A stretch of 11,041 bases of DNA from Bacteroidota bacterium (GCA_003567115.1 PXAP01000050.1:1-11041); one strand, 5' to 3'; counted from the first letter of the stretch, positions 1-8,085 are shown. Numbers and translations: made by a program. The notes: a model not told the origin generated them from the letters alone.

Positions 1-54
1 AGCTACCCGGAAAGTATGGATACTTTGGGTGTGGTCATGAATTTATCGGGTTAA
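1..54 (+). CDS. Possible C-terminal tail of a plus-strand gene (partial)
   Basis: Frame 1 from the left edge is open for 17 codons (SYPESMDTLGVVMNLSG) and ends in TAA at 52-54. Codon choice is unremarkable for the rest of the window. If real, the gene would converge on the minus-strand barrel gene ending at 171, leaving a 116-bp gap. Frame 3 is also open for a similar length, so the reading is not secure. No family can be named from so few residues. Confidence 0.2.
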   Translation, partial: SYPESMDTLGVVMNLSG

Positions 55-170
55 GATCGTAAGGGCCTATATGGCTGAAGATATTTTAGGGGGTGGAATA
101 AAAACCTGGGTTAAAGCAAAATGACATTAGCTGTGGTAGTGTAAAAGCCGATTTTAGCAGTATTTGTACC

Positions 171-1550
171 CTACTGTGAAAAGAAGAAATCGTTGAGCTC
201 ATAGATATCCTCTGCTGTCAGGTTTGTATTTCCGTCAAAAAACAGGTTTATGGCCCTGATAAGTTCTTCAAATGAAATGAAGCCATCACCGTCTGTATCA
301 AGATGGATGAACTTTTCGGGTATTCCGTCATAAATATGGCTTGTATATCCGGGATATTTGTATACTGAAAATGATGTAAACAGGTCAATTTCGTTTCTGG
401 CAACAGCATTCTCACTTCTGCCAAGCAGATCGGCCAGTTTTTCCGGGGTGATTTCCCTGCCAAACTCATCAACAAAGGCTCCCGGAGGGGTATTTGGTTC
501 GAGATCCAGGTAATCGGGTACCCCGTCTCCGTCGCTGTCAATCGGACAACCGTGCTCATCGACCTCCACACCGGGAGGCGTGTTCGGACATTTATCCCAG
601 AAATCAAAAACGCCGTCACCATCCGTATCCTCTATAAGCGTATAATCAAATTCGACATCAGCATAAAGGCGTTCCACCACGATTGTTTCCGGATCTGAGA
701 AAAGATCAAGGTGGAAGGTAACATACGAATAGGAAAAGCGGTCATTCCTCTTATTTCCCGTAATACGGCTGCCTTTTGAACTGATATTGTCTATCAGATC
801 AGTAAAGGTAAAATGCATGGAACTTCCCACTCTCATATTTACTCTGTCAGAAATCCTGAAATCCAATCCGTAATTTACCGGAACAGCAAAGGCTATTTGC
901 GGATATTCGCCCAATCCGTAGAGGTTGGCGCTGCGTAGGTCGGTTTCATAAACATAGTTGCGCTGTATCAGAACACTTTCATGAGCATTGGGCGAATTTT
1001 CCGGAATATCCCTGATGGTACCGTCAGACCAATAGTTGTATGGGAGCCCTTGGGAATCATACAGATCGGCCTTTGAGTTAAACTGAAATGATTCGGCCCC
1101 TACCGAAACGAAAGGGGCAATCCACCTGTCCGGCCGGAAAATATGATTAAAAGTATACTCCAGATTAAGTCCGAAGTTTATTATTTCAGATTTGAAGTTC
1201 AGGTTTCTGCCGAGATCGGTGTATGATCTTTCATTACCCGAAAGATTTCCGTAAAGCATGAAAAAATTAAGCCTGTAATTTCTTCGCCTGTCAACAAAAT
1301 TGGATACATTAACCTTAAAGCCAGGTTGCACACCCAAAAAACCACTGTAAAAGTCGTTTACATCACCCATAAAGTTGAATGCACCTATCCCGAAAGCCAC
1401 AACCGGTTTATAAACAGGATCTTCCACCTCTACTTCTTCACGCAGCATACGTTCAAATTCATCATCCTCCTCCTCAGTCTGCCCGTAAATAGTTGTTTGT
1501 GAAAGAATAGTCAGTATAAATATTAACAGTATATAATTCAGGTGTCTCAT
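171..1550 (-). CDS. Outer-membrane beta-barrel protein with TSP3 calcium repeats and C-terminal EF-hand
   Basis: The 459-residue product starts at an ATG and has a signal peptide (about residues 1-24, ending ILSQTTIYGQ). An acidic stretch follows (25-44, rich in E and D). Residues about 48-285 alternate in the manner of outer-membrane strands (e.g. VAFGIGAFNFMGDV, FGLNLEYTFN, VTFHLDLF) and probably form a barrel of unknown subtype. Residues 308-365 hold two thrombospondin-type-3-like calcium repeats (DTDGDGVFDFWDKCPNTPPG and DSDGDGVPDYLDLEPNTPPG). Such repeats usually link a barrel to an OmpA peptidoglycan-binding domain, but no OmpA domain is present. Instead, after a linker, there is a canonical 12-residue EF-hand loop at 418-429 (D418, D420, D422, I425, E429), then a helix and the ending DIYELNDFFFSQ, which resembles a dockerin-like or paired EF module. 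The gene lies 111 bp downstream of the SPOR protein gene, so the two may share a transcript. Exported location is well supported; its function is not known. Confidence 0.8.
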   Translation of the reverse strand: MRHLNYILLIFILTILSQTTIYGQTEEEDDEFERMLREEVEVEDPVYKPVVAFGIGAFNFMGDVNDFYSGFLGVQPGFKVNVSNFVDRRRNYRLNFFMLYGNLSGNERSYTDLGRNLNFKSEIINFGLNLEYTFNHIFRPDRWIAPFVSVGAESFQFNSKADLYDSQGLPYNYWSDGTIRDIPENSPNAHESVLIQRNYVYETDLRSANLYGLGEYPQIAFAVPVNYGLDFRISDRVNMRVGSSMHFTFTDLIDNISSKGSRITGNKRNDRFSYSYVTFHLDLFSDPETIVVERLYADVEFDYTLIEDTDGDGVFDFWDKCPNTPPGVEVDEHGCPIDSDGDGVPDYLDLEPNTPPGAFVDEFGREITPEKLADLLGRSENAVARNEIDLFTSFSVYKYPGYTSHIYDGIPEKFIHLDTDGDGFISFEELIRAINLFFDGNTNLTAEDIYELNDFFFSQ

Positions 1551-1661
1551 GATATTACTAAAAATGCGCTATTTTTAACTACGATAAAACCCCGGATATG
1601 TTACTTTATAAATAACGGCAGTCAAACGTTCACCTTAAGCTGAATATGCCTGAACAAGTAA

Positions 1662-2975
1662 TTACCTGTACCATTGATGATTTGCAATCACAAGAGCTTC
1701 CTGAACGGTTATTCTTAATCCGTCGTTATAAGCTGACACGAATGCATCGTCAATAGGTGTTGTATTCCAGATATTTACCCTGTTGTCTCTGGCTGTCTTA
1801 TAATCATAGAAGGAACCTGTTGAATATTTTATCCAGCCCTCATGTATTTCTGTACGTACGTCAGCGGTTATATTGAGTCGTTTGAAGTAATTCTCAATAT
1901 CAACGGGCCGGTGCCCGGCGGCTAACTGCACCCTGTAATATACGCCCGATTCAGCTTCCAGGGGATGGCTTATTTCCAATCCGGGCCTGACAGGAGGTCG
2001 CCTTTCTCCGGCCGGTGACGGCAGGGTTGGACTTTCAACCGTTAACGGGCCTGCTGTTTGGCTTGTGACGGAAGCTATAAGCAGCTCTTTTTCATTTTCC
2101 GTCAATGATTTGATATCCACACTTTTTTGCACTATTTCACGTGTTGTTGTGATATTATTGTGGATAAATGAAAATTCCCCGTCAAGTTGGGGTATGGCAT
2201 CAGTATATTTTTCAGGAATAAGACGGTATGAAACTATAAAACTGCTTTCAAGGGGGAGATTATTCCAGATTATTCTTGCTTTTTGATCAGAAAATGTGAA
2301 AATACCATCCTGACTCTCCATTTCAATGGCCATAAAGCCTTCAGGTATTCTGTCTTCAATTTTTGCAAAGTGGTTCTTATCTCCTTTGTTTATAAGGGTG
2401 TTGATAATAAAGCCGAGATCATCATCGGGTACCGGTTCCTGCCTTATCGCAATAACATTGCCGGTATTATCAATTGGAGATTCAGGATACAGTAAACTTC
2501 TGCCGGATTCACTGACATCCACAATAAGCCTTTCATCCATACCGGGCGAGGGATTTACGGCCAGCATTACACCGGATGCTTCGGCCGATTTTCGCTGGTT
2601 GTTTTCAATATAGCTGAAGGTTCCGTCAAGATTAATATTACCTTTAAGCCGTTCATGGATATGAATCTGGTAATGTATTGTAATTAACTCTTCACCGGGA
2701 AGGTCAAGCCATATCATTTTAACGGTATTATCCTCGAAAGAGAAATCCATGTTTGCCGGATAAACAGGAGATGCAGTCACTCCGTAAGGCAACTCCTGCT
2801 GAAAACGTGCAAATCCGGTAATTGAAGCTTTGTGCAGTTCAATTTCCACATTCACTGTGCTTCCGGCGTCAGTTGCTGAGGGAGCCTTTATTTGCAGAGA
2901 TACATCCTGACTGGTGAAGATGCTGATTATGAGTGCTGTATTTAATATTATTCCCAGGATGATATATTTCATCAT
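1662..2975 (-). CDS. Exported protein with duplicated beta-rich module and C-terminal SPOR domain
   Basis: The 437-residue product begins MMKYIILGIILNTALIISIF, a signal peptide or N-terminal anchor; two tandem ATGs make the exact start uncertain by one codon. Two beta-rich modules follow, about residues 52-130 and 200-278. They align with each other: FARFQQELPYG with FAKIEDRIPEG, VKMIWLDLP with ARIIWNNLP, and LDGTFSYIENN with LDGEFSFIHNN. Each is preceded by a sheet-like segment (24-50 and 172-198). A Pro/Ala-rich linker (about 305-342) leads to a SPOR-like domain at 345-427 (YYRVQLAAG, WIKYSTGSFYDYKTA, DAFVSAYNDGLRI). SPOR domains bind glycan strands lacking stem peptides, typically at division septa, so the protein probably sits in the periplasm on peptidoglycan. 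The paired modules look like adhesion or protein-binding folds, which is inference. It is followed by the barrel/EF-hand gene on the same strand. I do not recognise the whole protein. Confidence 0.78.
   Translation of the reverse strand: MMKYIILGIILNTALIISIFTSQDVSLQIKAPSATDAGSTVNVEIELHKASITGFARFQQELPYGVTASPVYPANMDFSFEDNTVKMIWLDLPGEELITIHYQIHIHERLKGNINLDGTFSYIENNQRKSAEASGVMLAVNPSPGMDERLIVDVSESGRSLLYPESPIDNTGNVIAIRQEPVPDDDLGFIINTLINKGDKNHFAKIEDRIPEGFMAIEMESQDGIFTFSDQKARIIWNNLPLESSFIVSYRLIPEKYTDAIPQLDGEFSFIHNNITTTREIVQKSVDIKSLTENEKELLIASVTSQTAGPLTVESPTLPSPAGERRPPVRPGLEISHPLEAESGVYYRVQLAAGHRPVDIENYFKRLNITADVRTEIHEGWIKYSTGSFYDYKTARDNRVNIWNTTPIDDAFVSAYNDGLRITVQEALVIANHQWYR
2142..2378 (-). repeat. 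Second copy of the internal protein repeat (residues 200-278 of the SPOR protein)
   Basis: This is the partner of the module at 2586-2822. It keeps the same landmarks (FAKIEDRIPEG, ARIIWNNLP, LDGEFSFIHNN) with few identical residues between them. That suggests a shared fold with diverged surface. Confidence 0.7.
2586..2822 (-). repeat. First copy of the internal protein repeat (residues 52-130 of the SPOR protein)
   Basis: This segment encodes the first copy of a module of about 79 residues that recurs at 2142-2378. Shared landmarks in order are FA(R/K), (L/I)P(Y/E)G, a (V/A)-x-(M/I)IW-x-(D/N)LP block, and LDG(T/E)FS(Y/F)I-x-NN. The spacing between landmarks is nearly the same in both copies. 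The similarity is at protein level, so the duplication is old. Confidence 0.7.
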
Positions 2976-3294
2976 ATCTGCAGTGAATGTATATTAAGGT
3001 ATATCGGTCACCATTAGAAATTAATTTTATAAATTTCAGAAAAAATAATAATAGTTTTTAATTCCCTTAGAATCAAATATTAACAAATTATCAACATTAT
3101 AACAGTCGGATTGGTTTTTTTCTTGCTTTGGGGGACTTGCTGCCGGGGTTAAAGATCTTTGAAATTTGCCATTCCTGAGTCCGTGGCAAAAGGTTTCGTG
3201 CAAATTTCATATCACCCCGGGAGCAAGCAAAATTTGCCGGTTTATAATTTACCGGTTATCCCTGCTGTATGATTGCAGGTAGTTTCCGATGTCA
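2976..3294. other. 319-bp intergenic region without a gene
   Basis: No convincing open frame is present on either strand. The part next to the SPOR gene (2976-3120) is AT-rich and should hold that gene's promoter, but I find no clear Bacteroidota -7 box (TAnnTTTG). The part next to the LOG gene (3121-3294) is richer in GC and full of inverted repeats: a long nested one at 3136-3227, CCGGT/ACCGG at 3237-3241 and 3251-3255, and CCTGC/GCAGG at 3261-3265 and 3275-3279. None is followed by a clear T-run on the minus strand, so no standard terminator can be assigned to the LOG gene. Confidence 0.8.
3136..3227. repeat. Nested inverted repeat / long stem-loop of about 92 nt
   Basis: The outer arms CTTGCTGCCGGGGT (3136-3149) and ACCCCGGGAGCAAG (3214-3227) pair over 13 of 14 positions. 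The inner arms GAAATTTGC (3161-3169) and GCAAATTTC (3200-3208) pair perfectly over 9. Between left outer and inner arms lies the 10-bp palindrome AAAGATCTTT (3151-3160). An alternative inner hairpin pairs TTTGCCA (3165-3171) with TGGCAAA (3184-3190). It could be a structured RNA in the LOG-to-SPOR gene transcript, a REP- or MITE-like element, or a protein-binding site. Confidence 0.6.
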
Positions 3295-4008
3295 TTAAAA
3301 ATTCGGGCTGAGCAGGTATTTGGAATAAAAGCTGTTAATATTTTCCACGGCCTCATCTGCTGAATCAACCAGTGAGAATAATTCCATATCTTCGGCACTT
3401 ATGTTACTCTGCTCGGTCATCATAACATTTTGGATCCATTCTATCAACCCCTTCCAGTAGCTTTTTCCTACCAGGATCAGGGGGAATTTTTCTATTTTCT
3501 TTGTCTGGATAAGGGTGATTGCTTCAAAGAATTCATCGAAGGTGCCAAATCCCCCGGGCAGAACAATAAATCCCTGGGCATATTTAACGAACATTACCTT
3601 CCGGACAAAAAAATGATTGAAAGTTATCAGCTTATCAGAATCTATGAATTTATTTGCTCCCTGTTCATGCGGCAGATCAATATTCAGACCTACAGAGCGC
3701 CCTCCGCCTCTGCTGGCGCCCATATTAGCTGCTTCCATAACGCCGGGTCCGCCCCCGGTAATCACTCCAAAACCCGATTGAGTCAGTTTAAATGCAATTT
3801 CTTCTGCCAGTTTGAAATATTTGCTGCCCTCCTTTGTTCTTGATGAACCGAATATTGAGACGCAGGGTCCTATTCTGCTCATTTTTTCGAACCCTTCGAC
3901 AAATTCAGCAACAACTTTTAGTACTGCCCATGAATCAAATGTTTTGATCTCATTCCAGTCTTTTTCTTTAAATGCATGTTTTATTTTTTCTTCTTCTTCT
4001 GGAGTCAT
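3295..4008 (-). CDS. LOG family protein (TIGR00730, Rossmann-fold nucleotide phosphoribohydrolase-like)
   Basis: The 237-residue product carries the family hallmarks: GGGPGVMEAAN (85-95), FFVRKVMF with the conserved Arg136-Lys137 pair (133-140), and PGGFGTFDE (151-159). In LOG enzymes the last motif and the Arg and Glu residues bind and hydrolyse the N-glycosidic bond of nucleoside 5'-monophosphates, releasing a base and ribose 5-phosphate. Older annotations call such proteins lysine decarboxylases, which is wrong for this family. An N-terminal helical extension of about 45 residues precedes the Rossmann core, as in the longer bacterial members. It starts at ATG 15 nt after the uvrA stop (which is itself a tandem TAA TAA), so it is very likely co-transcribed with uvrA. 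The actual substrate cannot be read from sequence; damaged or modified nucleotides would fit the neighbour but this is inference. Confidence 0.93.
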   Translation of the reverse strand: MTPEEEEKIKHAFKEKDWNEIKTFDSWAVLKVVAEFVEGFEKMSRIGPCVSIFGSSRTKEGSKYFKLAEEIAFKLTQSGFGVITGGGPGVMEAANMGASRGGGRSVGLNIDLPHEQGANKFIDSDKLITFNHFFVRKVMFVKYAQGFIVLPGGFGTFDEFFEAITLIQTKKIEKFPLILVGKSYWKGLIEWIQNVMMTEQSNISAEDMELFSLVDSADEAVENINSFYSKYLLSPNF

Positions 4009-4023
4009 GATGAAAAATAATTA

Positions 4024-6900
4024 TTATGTTATGTCCGCCATTTTATGCCCGCAATTTAATAATTTATTCAGATATCTGCCCGTGTAGCTTTCAGGGTTTT
4101 GTGCAACTTCTTCGGGTTTGCCTGAGGCAAGTATCTTACCGCCTTGATTTCCACCGTGGGGCCCCAGATCTATAATATGATCAGCCACTTTGATAACATC
4201 CATATTGTGCTCTATGACAATTACGGTGTTTCCTTTATCTACAAGAGAATTGAGAACCCGGAGTAAAACCTTTATATCTTCAAAATGAAGTCCGGTGGTA
4301 GGTTCATCAAGAACATACAAAGTTTTTCCCGTGTCTTTCTTTGCCAGTTCAGTTGCAAGCTTAACCCTTTGTGATTCTCCACCTGACAGAGTGGTAGATG
4401 CCTGACCAAGTTTCACATAGCCCATTCCAACTTTTTGCATGGTTTTTAATTTACGGGAAATTGCCGGTATTTTTTCAAAAAAAACGGCAGACTGGTTAAT
4501 GGTCATATCCAGAACATCACCGATAGACTTCCCTTTATATTTAACCTCCAGGGTTTCCCTGTTATATCGTTTTCCATTGCAATCTTTACATAATACATAT
4601 ACATCGGGCAGAAAATTCATTTCAATTGTCTGAACTCCCGCACCTTTGCAGGTTTCGCACCTGCCACCCCTGACATTGAAGGAGAAGCGACCGGCTTTAT
4701 ATGCTCTTATTTTGGATTCGGGTGTTTGTTCAAATAGTTTCCTGATATCAGAAAAAACACCGGTGTAGGTTGCAGGATTGGATCTGGGCGTGCGTCCTAT
4801 GGGGGACTGGTTCACTTCAATTATTTTGTCGGTATTATTTATACCCTCTATACTGCTGTAATACAAGGGTTTTGTAAGCGACCGGTAGAAATGCATACTT
4901 AAAATAGGTTGCAGGGTTTCTTTAATAAGACTTGATTTCCCGCTTCCTGAGACACCTGTGATACAAATAAATTTGCCAAGGGGGAGGTCAACATCTATAT
5001 TTTTCAGGTTGTTTCCGGCTGCACCCCTTAGTTTAATGAATAGAGCGTTCCCTTCACGGCGTTTAGCCGGTAATTCAATTTCCCTGCGGCCGGAAAGATA
5101 AGATCCAGTCAGAGTATTGGATAAGGCTATCTGATCTGGTGTGCCACTGGCCGCTATCTCTCCACCATTCATTCCTGCCCCTGGTCCCATGTCAATTACA
5201 TAATCAGCCGATTGTATCATGTCCCTGTCATGTTCAACCACTATTATGGAGTTGCCTTTATCGCGCAATTGTTTCAGAGAATCGATCAGTTTACGGTTAT
5301 CTTTAAGGTGAAGGCCTATGCTTGGTTCATCAAGAATATAAAGTACATTTACCAGTTGCGATCCGATCTGGGTAGCCAGGCGAATGCGCTGGCTTTCGCC
5401 GCCTGATAAGCTTTTTGAACCGCGGTTCAGTGAAAGGTAATTCAATCCTACCTTAAGCAGAAAACTTAACCGTGTTCGTATCTCCTTTATTATCTCCGTG
5501 GCAATTTGCTTTTGCTTACCGGTAAGATAATTTTCAAGTGTAGAAAACCATTTGTCCAAAAGTTCCAGGTCCATTTCAGCAAGCTGGGCGATGTTTTTCC
5601 CGTTTATTATAAAATACAGGGCTTCTTTCTGCAATCTTGTGCCTTTACAGGCAGGACATGGTATTGTTTTAAGATACTGTTCAACCCATTTTTTTTCCGC
5701 ATTATTATTGCCGTTAGCCTGAAGATTGGCAATATAATTTATCACACCGTCAAAACTCATGAAATAGTTTGATGATGAACCCAGTGGAGAATGCAATAAT
5801 TTGAAAGATTCCTCTGATCCGTAAAGTATTGTGTTTATAGCAGTTTCGGGAATCTCACCCATGGGAGTGTTCAAACTGAACTGATATTTGGCCGCAATTG
5901 CTTCCAGCTGCCAGAATATAAGAGAGTTTTTATATGGCCCCAGAGGTTCTATTCCTCCTCTCCTTATAGAGATCCCGGGATTTGGGATTATTTTTGCCAG
6001 GTCCATCTCAGTCACGCTGCCCAGGCCGCTGCATTTTTTACAGGCTCCCCGGGGGGAGTTGAATGAGAAACTGTGGGGAGCAGGCTCATTATAGGATATA
6101 CCGGTGGACGGGCACATAAGTTGTTTGCTGAAATACCTTGTTTCATTGCTTTCCATATCAAGGATCATTACAATATCCTTTCCATGGATCATGGCTGTTT
6201 GTATAGTCTCACCAAGACGTTTCTCATCCCTGCCGGTAACTACAAGTTTGTCGATTACTATTTCAATGTTGTGGGTTTTGTACCTGTCAAGGCGGTAGCC
6301 AGGTCTTATTTCCCGGATCTCCCCGTCGACTCTGGCATATAAAAACCCTTTTTTCCGTATCTGTTCGAACAATTCTTTGTAATGGCCTTTCCGGCCTTTA
6401 ACCACCGGCGCAAGAACAATGGTTTTTTTGTTATTGTATTTTTCAATTATCAGCTTAATAATCTGCTGATCAGTATACCTGACCATTTTTTCTCCGGTTT
6501 CTGATGAATAGGCAATGGCTGCCCGCGCATAAAGAAGCCGGAGGAAATCATAGATTTCAGTAATAGTGCCGACGGTTGAACGGGGATTATTGCTTCTTGT
6601 TTTCTGATCAATTGCAATAACCGGACTCAGACCTGAGATCTTATCCACATCCGGCCTTTCCATATTACCCAGGAATTGTCTCGCATAAGCAGACATAGTT
6701 TCCATGTACCTTCTCTGGCCTTCTGCATATATTGTATCAAAGGCCAGAGATGATTTACCGCTGCCGCTTAATCCGGTAATTACGACCAGATTATTCCTGG
6801 GTATGTTTATTTCAACGTTTTTAAGATTATGAACCCTGGCACCCAGAACCTCAATGCATCCTGATCCCTGCTTTTTGCTGTATATTTCTGATTTTTTCAA
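4024..6900 (-). CDS. uvrA: Excinuclease ABC subunit A (UvrA)
   Basis: The 958-residue product is the DNA-damage sensor of nucleotide excision repair. As a dimer it loads UvrB on distorted DNA. Both ABC ATPase modules are complete: Walker A GLSGSGKSS (43-51) and GVSGSGKSS (649-657); signatures LSGGESQRIRLA (498-509) and LSGGESQRVKLA (838-849); Walker B YILDEP (521-526) and YVLDEP (862-867). The C-terminal zinc module has Cys748, Cys751, Cys771 and Cys774. In the N-terminal zinc region Cys263, Cys287 and Cys290 are present but the usual second Cys of the first pair is Thr266 (CPSTG), a change I believe is common in this phylum. The UvrB-binding and insertion domains lie roughly at 131-250 and 280-395. 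The start is TTG at 6898-6900: an in-frame TAA lies four codons upstream and no ATG occurs before residue 66, which is inside the first ATPase. It lies 75 bp after the transglycosylase gene and 15 bp before the LOG gene. Confidence 0.98.
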   Translation of the reverse strand: MKKSEIYSKKQGSGCIEVLGARVHNLKNVEINIPRNNLVVITGLSGSGKSSLAFDTIYAEGQRRYMETMSAYARQFLGNMERPDVDKISGLSPVIAIDQKTRSNNPRSTVGTITEIYDFLRLLYARAAIAYSSETGEKMVRYTDQQIIKLIIEKYNNKKTIVLAPVVKGRKGHYKELFEQIRKKGFLYARVDGEIREIRPGYRLDRYKTHNIEIVIDKLVVTGRDEKRLGETIQTAMIHGKDIVMILDMESNETRYFSKQLMCPSTGISYNEPAPHSFSFNSPRGACKKCSGLGSVTEMDLAKIIPNPGISIRRGGIEPLGPYKNSLIFWQLEAIAAKYQFSLNTPMGEIPETAINTILYGSEESFKLLHSPLGSSSNYFMSFDGVINYIANLQANGNNNAEKKWVEQYLKTIPCPACKGTRLQKEALYFIINGKNIAQLAEMDLELLDKWFSTLENYLTGKQKQIATEIIKEIRTRLSFLLKVGLNYLSLNRGSKSLSGGESQRIRLATQIGSQLVNVLYILDEPSIGLHLKDNRKLIDSLKQLRDKGNSIIVVEHDRDMIQSADYVIDMGPGAGMNGGEIAASGTPDQIALSNTLTGSYLSGRREIELPAKRREGNALFIKLRGAAGNNLKNIDVDLPLGKFICITGVSGSGKSSLIKETLQPILSMHFYRSLTKPLYYSSIEGINNTDKIIEVNQSPIGRTPRSNPATYTGVFSDIRKLFEQTPESKIRAYKAGRFSFNVRGGRCETCKGAGVQTIEMNFLPDVYVLCKDCNGKRYNRETLEVKYKGKSIGDVLDMTINQSAVFFEKIPAISRKLKTMQKVGMGYVKLGQASTTLSGGESQRVKLATELAKKDTGKTLYVLDEPTTGLHFEDIKVLLRVLNSLVDKGNTVIVIEHNMDVIKVADHIIDLGPHGGNQGGKILASGKPEEVAQNPESYTGRYLNKLLNCGHKMADIT

Positions 6901-6975
6901 TTCCAGGTATGCTTATTTATTTGATAATAATCAAGGTATATCAAACTGGTCAGAAATTTCCTGCCCGGTCCTCCC

Positions 6976-7953
6976 TTATTCAAAATATTCTGACCTGATC
7001 CGGGCATTTTCTGCAGGCAGGCGAATGTAATAGGTGTTTCCGCGTTGGTTTGCCAGGTATGGCCGGCGTAACCAGGGGTTAAGGTATTTCAGCATTTTGT
7101 AGTTGGTATTGAATTCCTTTGCAAAACCGGCAAAATCATTAACCGTTGAATCTACCGGTACTTCAAACCATTCTATGGTTGGATACATATCTTTTTCCCG
7201 GACATGGAAACCGTAAGCAGCAGGATTCTCAAGGATTGTCTTTATGGCGAGTATTCTGAAGATATATCGCTGGGTTTCTTCATTTAACAGAAGATCATAA
7301 TAGTTGTTTTCCTTCTGGATACTTATCTGATTATCCATACCTCTTCTTCCTGCGTTGTAACTGGCTGCAGCCATGGTCCAGCTTTCATAATTAGTATACG
7401 ATTCGATAAGGAATCTGCATGCTGCCACAGTAGATTTCTCAAGATGGTATCTTTCATCGACCTCCTGATTAACCTCCAGTCCGTAATCTCTGGCTGTTCC
7501 CCTTAAAAATTGCCAGTATCCCACAGCACCTGCCGGAGAAATGGCATTTGTCATTCCGCTTTCGGCAAGAGCCAGGTACTTGAAATCATCAGGTATTTTA
7601 TACTCTTCCAGAATAGGTTCAATTACCGGAAAATAGCGGCTGGCACGTTTAATAAAAAGCAATGTCTGTGATTGCCAGTATGTGTTTACAAGGATCTCCC
7701 TGTCAAAGCTTTCCCATACATCAAAATTTTCCATCGGGACGGGTTCCCCTGCAAATTCAAGTTTTTCGGGAATTTCAAGTGCATAAATGGCATAGTTTTT
7801 TTCAAAACCGTCAATATTTGAATGGACGGTTTCTGTCCTGAAAAAACTGAAAAGTTGAATAACGGCACCCATTATTATAATAAAAGATAACAGGGAAACA
7901 GGTCGCCAAATATAACTGATTAAAAAACTTTTGATCTTATTATTTGTAAACAC
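6976..7953 (-). CDS. Membrane-anchored lytic transglycosylase (GH23, MltD-like)
   Basis: The 325-residue product has one N-terminal membrane helix (about 16-38), placing the rest in the periplasm. Residues about 100-240 form a soluble-lytic-transglycosylase (SLT/GH23) domain: catalytic Glu131 in ALAESGM, GAVGYWQF (142-149), AAASYNAG (195-202) and ETQRYIFRI (226-234). Such enzymes cleave the MurNAc-GlcNAc bond of peptidoglycan to give 1,6-anhydroMurNAc ends, for wall growth, turnover or insertion of envelope machines. Residues about 258-313 (FEVPVDSTVNDFAGFAKEFN, YLNPWLRRP, YYIRLP) look like a single degenerate LysM-type glycan-binding module. The start is GTG at 7951-7953: an in-frame TAA lies two codons upstream and the first internal Met is residue 29, inside the membrane helix. 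It is 191 bp downstream of the anti-sigma gene and 75 bp upstream of uvrA, so it may lead a transglycosylase-uvrA-LOG transcript. Confidence 0.93.
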   Translation of the reverse strand: MFTNNKIKSFLISYIWRPVSLLSFIIIMGAVIQLFSFFRTETVHSNIDGFEKNYAIYALEIPEKLEFAGEPVPMENFDVWESFDREILVNTYWQSQTLLFIKRASRYFPVIEPILEEYKIPDDFKYLALAESGMTNAISPAGAVGYWQFLRGTARDYGLEVNQEVDERYHLEKSTVAACRFLIESYTNYESWTMAAASYNAGRRGMDNQISIQKENNYYDLLLNEETQRYIFRILAIKTILENPAAYGFHVREKDMYPTIEWFEVPVDSTVNDFAGFAKEFNTNYKMLKYLNPWLRRPYLANQRGNTYYIRLPAENARIRSEYFE

Positions 7954-8085
7954 ACCGCATTATTTTTTCAGGGTTCAACATAATATTAAAAATCCGGATA
8001 TCAGGATATTGATAATTCATTTTTATGCATTTTTCCAGAACATCAACGTTATGGGGTAAAAAACTCAAAACGTCGACAAAAGTCA

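Noticed and set aside
142..156. TAAAA-GCCGA-TTTTA mini-hairpin downstream of the barrel gene
   Set aside because: The stem is five A-T pairs only, and no T-run follows on the minus strand, so it is too weak to call a terminator.
248..622. 124-codon open frame on the minus strand in another frame of the barrel gene
   Set aside because: It overlaps the TSP3 and EF-hand coding region, where Asp/Gly-rich codons keep other frames open. It has no independent support.
3237..3279. Short inverted repeats CCGGT/ACCGG and CCTGC/GCAGG after the LOG gene
   Set aside because: Both are 5-bp stems with 9-nt loops and lack a T-run on the transcribed strand; expected often by chance.
3430..3843. 137-codon open frame on the plus strand
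   Set aside because: It lies wholly antisense to the well-supported LOG gene and its translation has no recognisable motif or signal, so it is a shadow frame.
6088..6114. UvrA first zinc-module pair reads CPSTG, lacking the second Cys
   Set aside because: It first looked like a lost metal ligand, but my memory of other Bacteroidota UvrA sequences is that this position is often Thr. It is noted in the gene entry rather than claimed as novel.
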